Shown: one piece after another, positions 7,749 through 15,402 of the stretch
How the letters are laid out: each line of letters starts with the position of its first letter
How positions within the stretch are numbered: the stretch's first letter is position 1
Source: Bradyrhizobium lupini
Lineage (GTDB): Bacteria > Pseudomonadota > Alphaproteobacteria > Rhizobiales > Xanthobacteraceae
Reading direction: 5' to 3'
Assembly (NCBI RefSeq): GCF_040939785.1
Contig: NZ_CP162553.1
Coordinates: 2,976,001 to 3,040,000, forward strand
Length of the DNA stretch: 64,000 nucleotides
Position numbers and translations under genes: made by a program
The notes under the pieces: model-generated
What the model was told of the DNA's origin: nothing
The model's input: the letters and a program-made list of their open reading frames with translations, nothing else
The model's database searches: none

Positions 7749-8858
7749 ATGTCCAAGCCGCTGATCTCCGCTCTGGCCCAGTTCGCGGCCGCCACGGCCG
7801 GCCGCAACATGACCAGGGCGGCCTATGTGGCCGTCGCCGTCGGCGTGCTTGCCATGGTGCTCCTGACGGTCAACCCGGCCTATGAGACGGCACATCGCTG
7901 GGTCGACGCCCTGCTTTGGACCTGTCTCGTGTACTTCGTATACGAATGGGTGGTCCGGCTGCGCCATATGACGCGACAGGGGCGCCTTGCACTCTACATG
8001 TCCTCCTCCGCCGGGCTGGTCGACGCGGTCGGTGCGTTGGCCGTGCCGGCCGCGCTGATTCTCGGGATCGAGCCCAGGACGGCGTGGCTGCTCAGCGTGC
8101 TCTGGGTGCTGAAGGTGGTGCCGGGCATTCCCGGCCTGCGGCAGCTCCGCCGCGTGCTGGTGCTGGAATCGGGGCCGCTGGTCAGCGTGCTCGTGATCTT
8201 CCTGATGGTGGTCTTCCTGGCCTCGGTTGCCGAATATTTCCTGGAGCGGGACGTGCAGCCGCAGACGTTCGGCAGCGTGCCGGCCGCGCTGTGGTGGGCC
8301 GTCGCAACCCTGACGACGACGGGCTATGGCGACGTGGTGCCGGTGACGCCGCTGGGCCGCATGGTGGCGGCGCTGGTGATGATCTCCGGCCTCGGTGTGT
8401 TCGGCCTCTGGACCGGTATTTTGGCGACCGGCTTTGCCGCGGAGACCCGGCGCGACAATTTCCTCAAGACCTGGGAATCCGTCAGCAAGGTGCCGTTCTT
8501 TGCAGCGCTTGGACCGGCCGCCATCGCCGACGTCACCCACATGCTGCGCACCATGGAGCTGCCGGCGCGCACCATGATCATCCGCAAGGGTGCGCAGGGC
8601 GACTGCATGTATTTCATCGCCGCCGGCGAGGTCGAGGTCGACCTGCCCGGCAAGAAGGTGCGGCTCGGCGATGGCGCCTTCTTCGGCGAGATGGCCTTGC
8701 TCGGCAACAATTTGCGCGGCGCCAACGTCTCGACCACCAAGGTGTCGCGGCTTCTTGTGCTCGACCTCGTCGACTTCCGCGTGCTGATGGCGCGGCATCC
8801 CGATCTCGCCGAGACCATCGATGCCGAGGCGAAGCGGCGCACGCTCGAAAACAAATAA
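7749..8858 (+). CDS. Cyclic-nucleotide-gated potassium channel, MloK1-like
   Basis: 369 residues from the ATG at 7749 (MSKPLIS), close to the 355 of MloK1; an upstream GTG at 7647 lacks a ribosome site and is rejected. Six membrane helices occupy about 20-235 with the K+ selectivity filter TTGYGD (190-195). A C-terminal cyclic-nucleotide-binding domain (about 250-365) has the phosphate-binding cassette FGEMAL (312-317) and its Arg (R323, equivalent to the cAMP-phosphate Arg of MloK1). It should conduct K+ across the inner membrane and open on cAMP binding. The voltage-sensor helix has few Arg, as in MloK1. Confidence 0.9.
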   Translation: MSKPLISALAQFAAATAGRNMTRAAYVAVAVGVLAMVLLTVNPAYETAHRWVDALLWTCLVYFVYEWVVRLRHMTRQGRLALYMSSSAGLVDAVGALAVPAALILGIEPRTAWLLSVLWVLKVVPGIPGLRQLRRVLVLESGPLVSVLVIFLMVVFLASVAEYFLERDVQPQTFGSVPAALWWAVATLTTTGYGDVVPVTPLGRMVAALVMISGLGVFGLWTGILATGFAAETRRDNFLKTWESVSKVPFFAALGPAAIADVTHMLRTMELPARTMIIRKGAQGDCMYFIAAGEVEVDLPGKKVRLGDGAFFGEMALLGNNLRGANVSTTKVSRLLVLDLVDFRVLMARHPDLAETIDAEAKRRTLENK

Positions 8859-8889
8859 ATGGCGACAAGCAAAATAAATGGAGACAAGA

Positions 8890-9675
8890 ATGTCGGACAC
8901 AGCCGACGCAGCCACTGGCCCGGTGCTCGAACTCGTTGGCGCACGCGCCACCATCCGCCTCAACCGGCCCAAACATCTCAACCGGCTCCAGGCCGAGGAT
9001 CTCGGCGAACTGGTCAAACTGTTCGACCGGGTCGAGGCCGATCCTGCTATCCGCGTGCTGGTGCTGACCGGCACGGGGCGCGCCTTCTCCGCCGGCTATG
9101 ACCTCAATTCCGTTGCCGAGCGCGCGGTCAGTGCGAACGAGCAGCAGAGCGCGGGATCGGCGTTCGAGGTGGTCGTCAACCGGCTGGAGGATCTCGGCGT
9201 CCCCACGATCTGCCGGCTCAACGGCGGCGTCTATGGCGGCGCGACCGACCTCGCGCTTGCCTGCGACTTCCGCATCGGCGTCGATACCGCCGAGATGTTC
9301 ATGCCCGCGGCACGGCTCGGGCTGCATTACTACAGCAGCGGCATCAAGCGTTACGTGACGCGGCTCGGCGTCGACAATGCAAAAAAACTGTTCCTGACCG
9401 CGCGAAAGATCAGCGCGCCGGAGATGCTGCGGATCGGCTATCTCACCGACATGGTGGCGTTGGAGTTTCTGGACGAGGAGGTCGACAGGCTCGCTGCGAT
9501 CCTCGCCGGCAACGCGCCGCAGGCGATGCGCGGCATGAAGCGCGCCATCAACGAATTCGCCCGCGGCGAATTGGACGCGCAAGCCGCCGATCAGCGTCAC
9601 CGCGACAGCATGCGCGGCGACGAGATCAAGGAAGGCATCAAGGCGTTCGCGGAGAAGCGACCGCCGAAATTCTGA
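8890..9675 (+). CDS. Enoyl-CoA hydratase/isomerase (crotonase) family protein
   Basis: 261 residues from the ATG at 8890, chosen for the GGAGA ribosome site 5 bases upstream (an ATG at 8878 is in frame but poorly placed). Crotonase oxyanion-hole segments are present: GTGRAFSAGYDL (about 58-69) and NGGVYGGATDLALACDFRIG (about 100-119). Catalyses hydration, isomerisation or hydrolysis of a CoA thioester; substrate unknown. It follows the channel gene by 31 bases but is probably functionally separate. Its stop codon directly abuts the stop codon of the convergent gene at 9676. Confidence 0.88.
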   Translation: MSDTADAATGPVLELVGARATIRLNRPKHLNRLQAEDLGELVKLFDRVEADPAIRVLVLTGTGRAFSAGYDLNSVAERAVSANEQQSAGSAFEVVVNRLEDLGVPTICRLNGGVYGGATDLALACDFRIGVDTAEMFMPAARLGLHYYSSGIKRYVTRLGVDNAKKLFLTARKISAPEMLRIGYLTDMVALEFLDEEVDRLAAILAGNAPQAMRGMKRAINEFARGELDAQAADQRHRDSMRGDEIKEGIKAFAEKRPPKF

Positions 9676-10110
9676 TCAAGCCCGCTTCGACCGCATCGCG
9701 CGCACCTGCGTGAGCCTGGGATCGCGGGCAAGCGCCTTGTAGTGTTTGCTCTCGATGGGATAGATCGCGATCCGGCCCTTGCTATCGGCATGAACGCCCC
9801 AGCCGAAGCGCTTGCCCAGGCTCGACGCCCTCATGCACGCCTGCCCTCGGGAGAAGAACGCTTCGCGGGCCGCCTGCTTCTCCGTTTTCGTCGCCTTCAC
9901 GGCGAGTTCGCGTCCCGACGCAGAGGTCGCGAAGATCACGTCGTCGGACGTGTATTTGTAAGGCGCCTTGGCGATCATCCCGTATTGCAGGCACGCCACC
10001 GTCGGCTTTCCCGCGCGCAGCGGCGGCTCTTCGCCGGTACGCGCAGGACAATCTTCAGCAACCTGGATGAAGGTGTTGAAGCAGTTGGTCGTGTGCACCG
10101 GCTTCGTCAT
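9676..10110 (-). CDS. DUF6157 family protein
   Basis: 144 residues from the ATG at 10110 (MTKPVHTTNCFNTFIQVAED); a TTG at 10131 is rejected for lack of a ribosome site. The HTTNxxxTFIxVAEDCP opening and the YKYTSDDVIF strand match DUF6157, a small soluble family of unknown function often encoded near GST or glyoxalase-like genes. It lies 17 bases downstream of the GST gene on the same strand, so it is probably the second gene of the unit controlled by the WYL regulator at 10854. Confidence 0.8.
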   Translation of the reverse strand: MTKPVHTTNCFNTFIQVAEDCPARTGEEPPLRAGKPTVACLQYGMIAKAPYKYTSDDVIFATSASGRELAVKATKTEKQAAREAFFSRGQACMRASSLGKRFGWGVHADSKGRIAIYPIESKHYKALARDPRLTQVRAMRSKRA

Positions 10111-10127
10111 CTGCAACCCCGGTTCAT

Positions 10128-10772
10128 TCAACCGCCAGCCGCCGCAGCATGCTGCGCCGCCATCTCAGCGTCCGCTGCGTTGATGCGCTGGAACGCGGGC
10201 CGCGAGGTCATGCGTTCGGCATAGCGGACGAACACGTCCTTTTTCGGCACAATGCCGAACATCATGGTCCAGCTGAACGCGACGCCCCACAGCACGTCGG
10301 CGCCCGTCATGCGCTCGCCGAGCAGATACGGGCCCTTCGACAGCTGCGCCTCGAGCGCGCCGAGCATGATGTCATAGTCGGCATACGGCGATTGCGTGAT
10401 CGGTGCCGGCTCGCGCTGCATGAACTTGTCGATCAGGGCCGGCTCGAACGAGGCGCCGTAATAGGCGATCCAGCGCAGATACGGGCCGCGCAGCGGATCG
10501 TTCAGCGCGGGTGTCAGCCCCGCCTGCGGAAACAAATCGGCTAGATAGATGGTGATCGCGACCTGCTCGGTCACCAGCGCGTTGCGGTGGTGAATCGCCG
10601 GCACCTTGCCGAGCGGGTTGATGGCGAGATAGGCCGGCTGGCGCTGCTCGCCGGCCTTCATGTTGAGGACACGAAGATCATAAGGCGCTCCCAGTTCCTC
10701 CAGCAGCACCCGCGTGCCGGTGGCCCGGGTTTGCGGCGAATAATACAGCGTGATGCGGTTCGGATCAGTCAT
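10128..10772 (-). CDS. Glutathione S-transferase family protein
   Basis: 214 residues from the ATG at 10772 with a GGAGA ribosome site. The thioredoxin-like domain (1-80) has the active-site region YYSPQTRATGTRVLLEELG, cis-Pro segment LGKVPAIHHRN and EQVAITIYLAD. The helical domain (about 90-205) contains YLLGERMTGADVLWG, the N-capping box/Asp signature of the GST C-domain. Cytoplasmic conjugation or thiol-transfer enzyme, substrate unknown. It is divergent from a WYL-domain regulator with a perfect palindrome between them and is followed by a DUF6157 gene. Confidence 0.9.
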   Translation of the reverse strand: MTDPNRITLYYSPQTRATGTRVLLEELGAPYDLRVLNMKAGEQRQPAYLAINPLGKVPAIHHRNALVTEQVAITIYLADLFPQAGLTPALNDPLRGPYLRWIAYYGASFEPALIDKFMQREPAPITQSPYADYDIMLGALEAQLSKGPYLLGERMTGADVLWGVAFSWTMMFGIVPKKDVFVRYAERMTSRPAFQRINAADAEMAAQHAAAAGG

Positions 10773-10812
10773 GGCGGTCTCCATCTGCCGGCTGGCGATG
10801 GCGTTGTAGCGG

Positions 10813-10843
10813 ACCATACCTGACATCCTGTGTCAGGTATGGT
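10813..10843. promoter_or_regulatory. Perfect 13-bp-arm palindrome, candidate WYL-regulator operator
   Basis: ACCATACCTGACA (10813-10825), spacer TCCTG, and TGTCAGGTATGGT (10831-10843) are exact inverted repeats in the 81-base gap between the divergent GST and WYL-regulator genes. It ends 10 bases before the regulator ATG, so binding would cover the regulator's own ribosome site and the GST promoter region: autoregulation plus control of GST. Operator role is inferred. Confidence 0.8.
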
Positions 10844-10853
10844 TTAAGGAATC

Positions 10854-11873
10854 ATGCGCGCGAGCCGGATGCTGTCGATCCTCACCACCCTCCAGGCCAA
10901 GGGGCAGGTCACCGCGCCCGAGCTCGCGCAGGCCTGCGAAGTCTCGGTGCGCACGATCTACCGCGACATCGACGCGCTCGCGGCGTCCGGCGTCCCCGTC
11001 TATGCCGACCGCGGGGCGGAGGGCGGCTATCGCCTGCTCGACGGCTATCGCGTGCGGCTGAACGGTCTGTCGCAGAGCGAGGCGGAAGCGCTGTTTCTGG
11101 GGGGATTGCCGGGCCCAGCGGCGGCGTTCGGGCTGGATGCGGCGATGATCGCCGCACAGAACAAGCTGATGGCCGCGCTGCCCGCCAATTTGCGCGAAGA
11201 CGCCGGACGGATGCAGGAGCGCTTTCACCTCGACGCGCCGGGCTGGTTCGGCGAGGCGGAAGAACCGAAGCATCTGCGCACGATCGCCGCCGCGACCCTG
11301 CGCGGGACACTGATCAAGATCCGCTACCAGAGCTGGCGCGCCGAGAAGCAGCGTCGCGTCGCGCCGCTCGGTCTCGTGCTGAAAGGGGGCAGCTGGTATC
11401 TCGCAGGTCTGGTCGACGGCAGCGTGCGGACCTATCGCGTCGCGCGCGTGCTCGACTGCACCGCGCTCGACGATCGGTGTGAGCGGCCCGCCGGTTTCGA
11501 TCTCGCCGGCTATTGGCGGGATGCAACGCTGCGTCTTGAGGCCGAGATGCATCCCAATGTCGCGATCGTTCGGCTGTCGCCCTTCGGCGTGAAACTGCTC
11601 GATGCCCTGAGCCAGCCTTACGTCAGGGCGCGTACGCAGCTCGAAGAGACCGCGGATGCGGACGGCTGGCGCATTGCCAGAGTGCCGACCGGCAAGACGT
11701 CATGGCATGCCGCCGCCGAATTGTTGCGGCTCGGGCCCGAGGCCGAAGTGCTGGAGCCGGCCGACCTGCGCGAGAAGATGGCCGAGCTGACAGAGGCGAT
11801 GGCTGTGCGCTATCGCGCGGCGCGGAAAACAGGACGGCGGCGCGACGCGCCGCGACCGACGAAACACTCCTGA
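10854..11873 (+). CDS. WYL-domain helix-turn-helix transcriptional regulator (YafY family)
   Basis: 339 residues, standard length for full WYL regulators. The N-terminal HTH (about 5-55) has recognition helix VSVRTIYRDIDALA and the wing EGGYRLLDGYRV. The WYL motif is intact at W181-Y182-L183 (GGSWYLAGLVDG) followed by the YRVARV strand. A C-terminal WCX-like domain spans about 215-325. It probably binds a small ligand and represses the divergent GST/DUF6157 genes through the palindrome at 10813. The ribosome site AAGGA lies about 6 bases before the ATG, inside the palindrome edge. Confidence 0.92.
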   Translation: MRASRMLSILTTLQAKGQVTAPELAQACEVSVRTIYRDIDALAASGVPVYADRGAEGGYRLLDGYRVRLNGLSQSEAEALFLGGLPGPAAAFGLDAAMIAAQNKLMAALPANLREDAGRMQERFHLDAPGWFGEAEEPKHLRTIAAATLRGTLIKIRYQSWRAEKQRRVAPLGLVLKGGSWYLAGLVDGSVRTYRVARVLDCTALDDRCERPAGFDLAGYWRDATLRLEAEMHPNVAIVRLSPFGVKLLDALSQPYVRARTQLEETADADGWRIARVPTGKTSWHAAAELLRLGPEAEVLEPADLREKMAELTEAMAVRYRAARKTGRRRDAPRPTKHS

Positions 11874-11972
11874 AACACGATTCTCCCCGCGCTGCATGAA
11901 CGCATTCGCGTTTCGGCTCGACCGAGATGCAGGGACACAACAACGGCCCTTACGCCAAACTGGAGAATGAAA

Positions 11973-12206
11973 ATGTTTCGTAAGCTTGCACTTGGTCTGA
12001 TCGCCGCCGGCTCGCTCGGCGTTGCCGCTCTCGCCCCCACCGCCGCGTCGGCCCACGGCTTCCACCATCACTGGGGTCACGGCTGGGGCTTTGGCGGGGT
12101 CTACGTCAACAGCGGCGTCAACAATTGCTATCAGGAGCGCGTCGTCCAGACCCGCCACGGCCTGCGCGTCCGCGTCGTGAACGTCTGCGCATACGGGATC
12201 TACTGA
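11973..12206 (+). CDS. Small secreted protein, His/Gly-rich
   Basis: 77 residues from the ATG at 11973 (GGAG 7 bases upstream; the ATG at 11967 is too close). A Sec signal peptide is clear (MFRKLALGLIAAGSLGVAAL, cleavage near ASA-HG at about residue 29). The mature part has HGFHHHWGHGWG, a possible metal-binding stretch, and two Cys (NNCYQERVV and VVNVCAYG) able to form a disulfide. Similar short periplasmic proteins are frequent in Bradyrhizobium; no function is known. An excellent terminator follows. Confidence 0.75.
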   Translation: MFRKLALGLIAAGSLGVAALAPTAASAHGFHHHWGHGWGFGGVYVNSGVNNCYQERVVQTRHGLRVRVVNVCAYGIY

Positions 12207-12222
12207 TATCCCGCATTCACGA

Positions 12223-12255
12223 CAAAGCCCCGATCGCACCGCGATCGGGGCTTTG
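12223..12255. terminator. Bidirectional Rho-independent terminator
   Basis: Perfect 15-bp stem CAAAGCCCCGATCGC / GCGATCGGGGCTTTG with an ACC loop, between the convergent secreted-protein and desaturase genes. The A/T ends of the stem provide a short U-run in both directions. Confidence 0.88.
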
Positions 12256-12274
12256 CGCGTCGATTTTTCTTCCG

Positions 12275-13222
12275 CTAGCCGGCCTGTCTATGTCGCCGAA
12301 ACCAGGCCCAGGTCTCGCGCGTCGTCCGGATGTAGCCGCGGCCACGATGGACGATTTCGCCGTCGACGATCCCGTTCAGCTTCGGCAGTGCGTGGAACGG
12401 GATCGAGGGATAGGCGTGATGCTCGACATGGTAGGGCATGTTCCACGCGATCCATTTGACGATCGCGCCGGTGTAGGTGGTGCGGGTGTTCTGGAATGCG
12501 CTGCGGGTACGCTCGCAGCCGGTGTGCTCGGCGTAGAGATAGGGACGCAGGAAGAACTGCCCAATGATCAACGGCACGATCCAGACCCAGAGCAGCAGCG
12601 CCGACGAGAACCACAACGACAGCACGAGCAGCAGCGCATAGAGCGCGACATAGGCGCGCGCCTCGGTGACGATGATGGCGCGCCTGTTCTCGGGGATCCA
12701 TGGCACGACGACCTTGCCGGTGACGGCATGGCCGAGCATCAGCCACAGGCGGCCGGCGACCTGAAGCACGCCGCTATAGGCGAGCGCGAGCTGCGTGTCG
12801 GATTTCGGCTTCACGCCGACGACGAGCTCCGGGTCCCTCTCGGGGTCTTGGGTGTAGCGGTGATGGTCCCAGTGAAACAGGCAATAATATTCGTAGGGCA
12901 AGCCGATGATGAAGCCCGAGAGATAGCCGACCACGAGGTTGAGACCGCGACTTTTGAACGCGGTCTTGTGCGCGGTCTCGTGCACGGCCATGAACAGGAA
13001 GGCGACGAGATAGCCCTGCACCGCCATCAGCGGCAACGCCCAAAGGATACCCCAGGTCGTCGAGACCCGCCAGATCAGCGCGCCGACCAGTACGACCATG
13101 CCGTAATGGCCGAGGCTCTGCACGGCGCCCCTGAGGTTGGACCGCACCGACAGTTCACGCAGCATCGCCGGCGCCAACGGCTTCAGCCGATGGCCGGAGT
13201 CTGAAACGGTTGCGTCGCTCAT
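12275..13222 (-). CDS. Membrane fatty acid desaturase
   Basis: 315 residues. The three histidine boxes of the membrane di-iron desaturase/hydroxylase family are present: HETAHKT (81-87), HWDHH (117-121) and HVEHH (265-269), with paired hydrophobic helices at about 42-80, 95-113 and 192-230. It introduces a double bond or hydroxyl group into an acyl chain or a related lipid in the inner membrane. It lies 15 bases downstream of the MetX-like hydrolase gene on the same strand, implying an operon. Carotenoid ketolase or hydroxylase-like activity is a less likely alternative. Confidence 0.88.
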   Translation of the reverse strand: MSDATVSDSGHRLKPLAPAMLRELSVRSNLRGAVQSLGHYGMVVLVGALIWRVSTTWGILWALPLMAVQGYLVAFLFMAVHETAHKTAFKSRGLNLVVGYLSGFIIGLPYEYYCLFHWDHHRYTQDPERDPELVVGVKPKSDTQLALAYSGVLQVAGRLWLMLGHAVTGKVVVPWIPENRRAIIVTEARAYVALYALLLVLSLWFSSALLLWVWIVPLIIGQFFLRPYLYAEHTGCERTRSAFQNTRTTYTGAIVKWIAWNMPYHVEHHAYPSIPFHALPKLNGIVDGEIVHRGRGYIRTTRETWAWFRRHRQAG

Positions 13223-13237
13223 GATCGGATGCCTGCC

Positions 13238-14254
13238 CTACTTGCCGAGAAGCTCCGCGATCTCGGCCTTGATGAAGGCCCGATCGCGCGGATTGTTGAT
13301 GGGGTTGCCGGCGCGATGGCCGTGCAGCGACGGGATCGGATGCAGCACCGCAGAGCGCGCATTGACCAGCCGGCCGAGTTCGTCCTCGTTGTCGCGGACG
13401 TCGAAATAGCGGTCGGTCGCACCGGGCATCAGCAGCATGTGGGCCGTGATCGCACCGAGCGCGCGATCGAAATCGCCGTTGAATGTGGCGCAGCGACTGA
13501 TATCTCCGTTCTGCCAGATCCCGATCTGAGCCAGGAGATCGTTGGCATCGCGCCGGGCAAACGCCGCGTCCCATGTGCGGACGAGATAGTCGTCCAACGA
13601 GGTGAAGCCTGCTTCGCGCCAGATCTCGTCGCGATAGAAACCGTGCGACATCGCCCAACCCGCGTAGACTCGCCCCATGGCGCGATAGCCTGCGACGGGC
13701 TTCTCGGCGAAGCGGCCGTCACGGAAGGCGGGATCGGCGGTCAGCGCGGCCTTCACACTTTCCAGGAAGACGTAATTATAGGGCGCACAACGGGCACTGC
13801 CGCAGACGACGGCCGCCCGTTCGACCATATCGGGATGCAGCGCCGCCCAGTGATAGGCCTGCATGCCGCCCATCGACCAGCCATAGACCAAGGCTAGCTT
13901 CGAGATGCCGAACCGCTCGGTGAGCAGCCGATGCTGGACCGCGATGGCATCGTGATAGCTCACGATCGGGAACGGCGCGGCGGTATTCGACGGCGAGGAC
14001 GACAGGCCGTTGCCGAACAGGTTCGGAATCACGATGAAGTAGCGCGTGGGGTCGAGCACGCCGTCGGGGCCGATCAGCCACTCGGTGTCGGTGTGCTGCG
14101 CGCTGAACGAGGTCGGATAGAGAATGACATTGTCCTTGTCCGGACCGAGCGTGCCGTAGGTCTTGTAGGCGAGCTTGAGCGAAGGGACGACGGCCCCGGA
14201 CCGGAGCGTGACGTCGCCGGCCTCGAAGATCTCGTAGTCGCGCCCTGCCGTCAT
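13238..14254 (-). CDS. Alpha/beta hydrolase, homoserine O-acetyltransferase (MetX)-like
   Basis: 338 residues. It has the MetX-type architecture: strand LKLAYKTYGTLGPDKDN, NLFGNGLSSSPSN, and the nucleophile elbow GWSMGGMQ with Ser127, then a catalytic Asp in the PGATDRYFDVRDNE region and His in SLHGHRAGNP near the C-terminus. True homoserine acetyltransferases carry the segment GPSLGGMQ and an Arg for homoserine binding; here the elbow is GWSMGG, so a hydrolase or different acyltransferase is more likely. It is the first gene of a pair with the desaturase. Confidence 0.82.
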   Translation of the reverse strand: MTAGRDYEIFEAGDVTLRSGAVVPSLKLAYKTYGTLGPDKDNVILYPTSFSAQHTDTEWLIGPDGVLDPTRYFIVIPNLFGNGLSSSPSNTAAPFPIVSYHDAIAVQHRLLTERFGISKLALVYGWSMGGMQAYHWAALHPDMVERAAVVCGSARCAPYNYVFLESVKAALTADPAFRDGRFAEKPVAGYRAMGRVYAGWAMSHGFYRDEIWREAGFTSLDDYLVRTWDAAFARRDANDLLAQIGIWQNGDISRCATFNGDFDRALGAITAHMLLMPGATDRYFDVRDNEDELGRLVNARSAVLHPIPSLHGHRAGNPINNPRDRAFIKAEIAELLGK

Positions 14255-14408
14255 GGACCGAACTCCCGCTCACGCGGCGAGCGCGCCGCGGAAACAGCGA
14301 TGCATCGATCATGCCGGTCCCGCAGACGCATCGTCGCGTAACGCTTAATAACTGTACTTATAGTCCATTTATTGTGGATCAGCAAGATAAATCCCGTCGC
14401 GAGCCGGC

Positions 14409-15212
14409 TCAGGCGATGGCGGCCAGGTAGCGCGCGACAGAGGCCGCGAAGGCGGCCTTGGCGCCTGCGGCGATGTTGCGGTCCCACCAGGCGCCGTAGA
14501 TGCGATCGAAGGCCAGCGGCTCGACGGCAGCCGCAATCCGTCGCACTGCGGCGGCATTGAGTGGCATGTAGTTCGGATATGAGTACATGAAGCTGACGAA
14601 GCGGCGATCCATCGTGACCTGCGCGATATCGCCGGTGAGCAGCGCGCCCCTGCCGTCCGCACCCCTCGCATGGTGCAGCATGGTGGCGCCGGCGAAGTGA
14701 CCACCGGTGCGCAGGAGCAGCACATCGTCGGAGATGCGATGGTTTTCGCCGGTCCAGTGCACGATCGACGCATGCGGACGCGTCACCCATTGGCGATCAT
14801 CGGCGTGCAAATAGACCGGCACCCCGCCGAACGCCTCGCTCCAGTCGGCGAGCGCGCCATAGTAATGCGGATGCGAGATCGCGATCGCCTTCAACCCGCC
14901 GAGCGACCGCATATGCGCGATCGCCTCCGGCGTCGCCAGCGGTACGCAGTCCCACATCAGCCAGCCGTCCGCGAGCGGCACCAGCAGCGCCCGCTGGCCG
15001 ATCGCAAAACTTGGCTCGAGCGCGATGCCGGTCAAGCCGAGATCGTCGCGCCAGGCCAGGCAGTGACGTTCCGAGAGCGCCTCGCGCGTGAGGAAAGTCT
15101 GGCCCTTCCAACCGACGTATTGCCGCTCGTCCTCGCAAATCTGACAGGCCGCGGGCGGATTTTCGCCATCCGGGAATTGCGCGCCGCAGGTTTCGCAGGT
15201 CCAGAGAGGCAT
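14409..15212 (-). CDS. Zinc-ribbon plus degenerate metallo-beta-lactamase-fold protein
   Basis: 267 residues from the ATG at 15212. An N-terminal ribbon with CxxC pairs (C6/C9, C23/C26) is followed by an MBL-fold domain. The canonical HxHxDH motif is reduced to H114-P-H116-Y-Y-G, losing the Asp and second His, while later metal ligands remain plausible (GGHFAGATMLHH; TGDIAQV). It may bind a single metal or have lost hydrolase activity; the ribbon suggests nucleic acid, protein or redox contact. It is divergent from an MFS transporter (15403). The family is recognisable, the function is not. Confidence 0.75.
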   Translation of the reverse strand: MPLWTCETCGAQFPDGENPPAACQICEDERQYVGWKGQTFLTREALSERHCLAWRDDLGLTGIALEPSFAIGQRALLVPLADGWLMWDCVPLATPEAIAHMRSLGGLKAIAISHPHYYGALADWSEAFGGVPVYLHADDRQWVTRPHASIVHWTGENHRISDDVLLLRTGGHFAGATMLHHARGADGRGALLTGDIAQVTMDRRFVSFMYSYPNYMPLNAAAVRRIAAAVEPLAFDRIYGAWWDRNIAAGAKAAFAASVARYLAAIA

Positions 15213-15402
15213 GCCGTACTCCCAACAGAGACAATCCAACGTCAATAAGGAATTGCTGGCCGTAACTGCAAGGCCCGCCTCCGGGCAAGGGCTGGAACCA
15301 ACCCGATCAGCACTCGTTAATGCCTCGTCCGCGCCAGAACGATTGGCTGAAAGGATTATGTCCCACCCGCCGTATTCCGGCTGAGACGACGTTTTGGTAT
15401 CG

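Noticed and set aside
7404..9074. Long open frame on the minus strand opposite the gated channel
   Set aside because: It is the reverse shadow of a high-GC gene; the composition is His/Arg/Gly-rich without domains, and the plus-strand frame has clear channel motifs.
13238..14254. True MetX (homoserine O-acetyltransferase)
   Set aside because: Fold matches, but the nucleophile elbow GWSMGG and the neighbouring desaturase do not fit methionine biosynthesis; named only as MetX-like.
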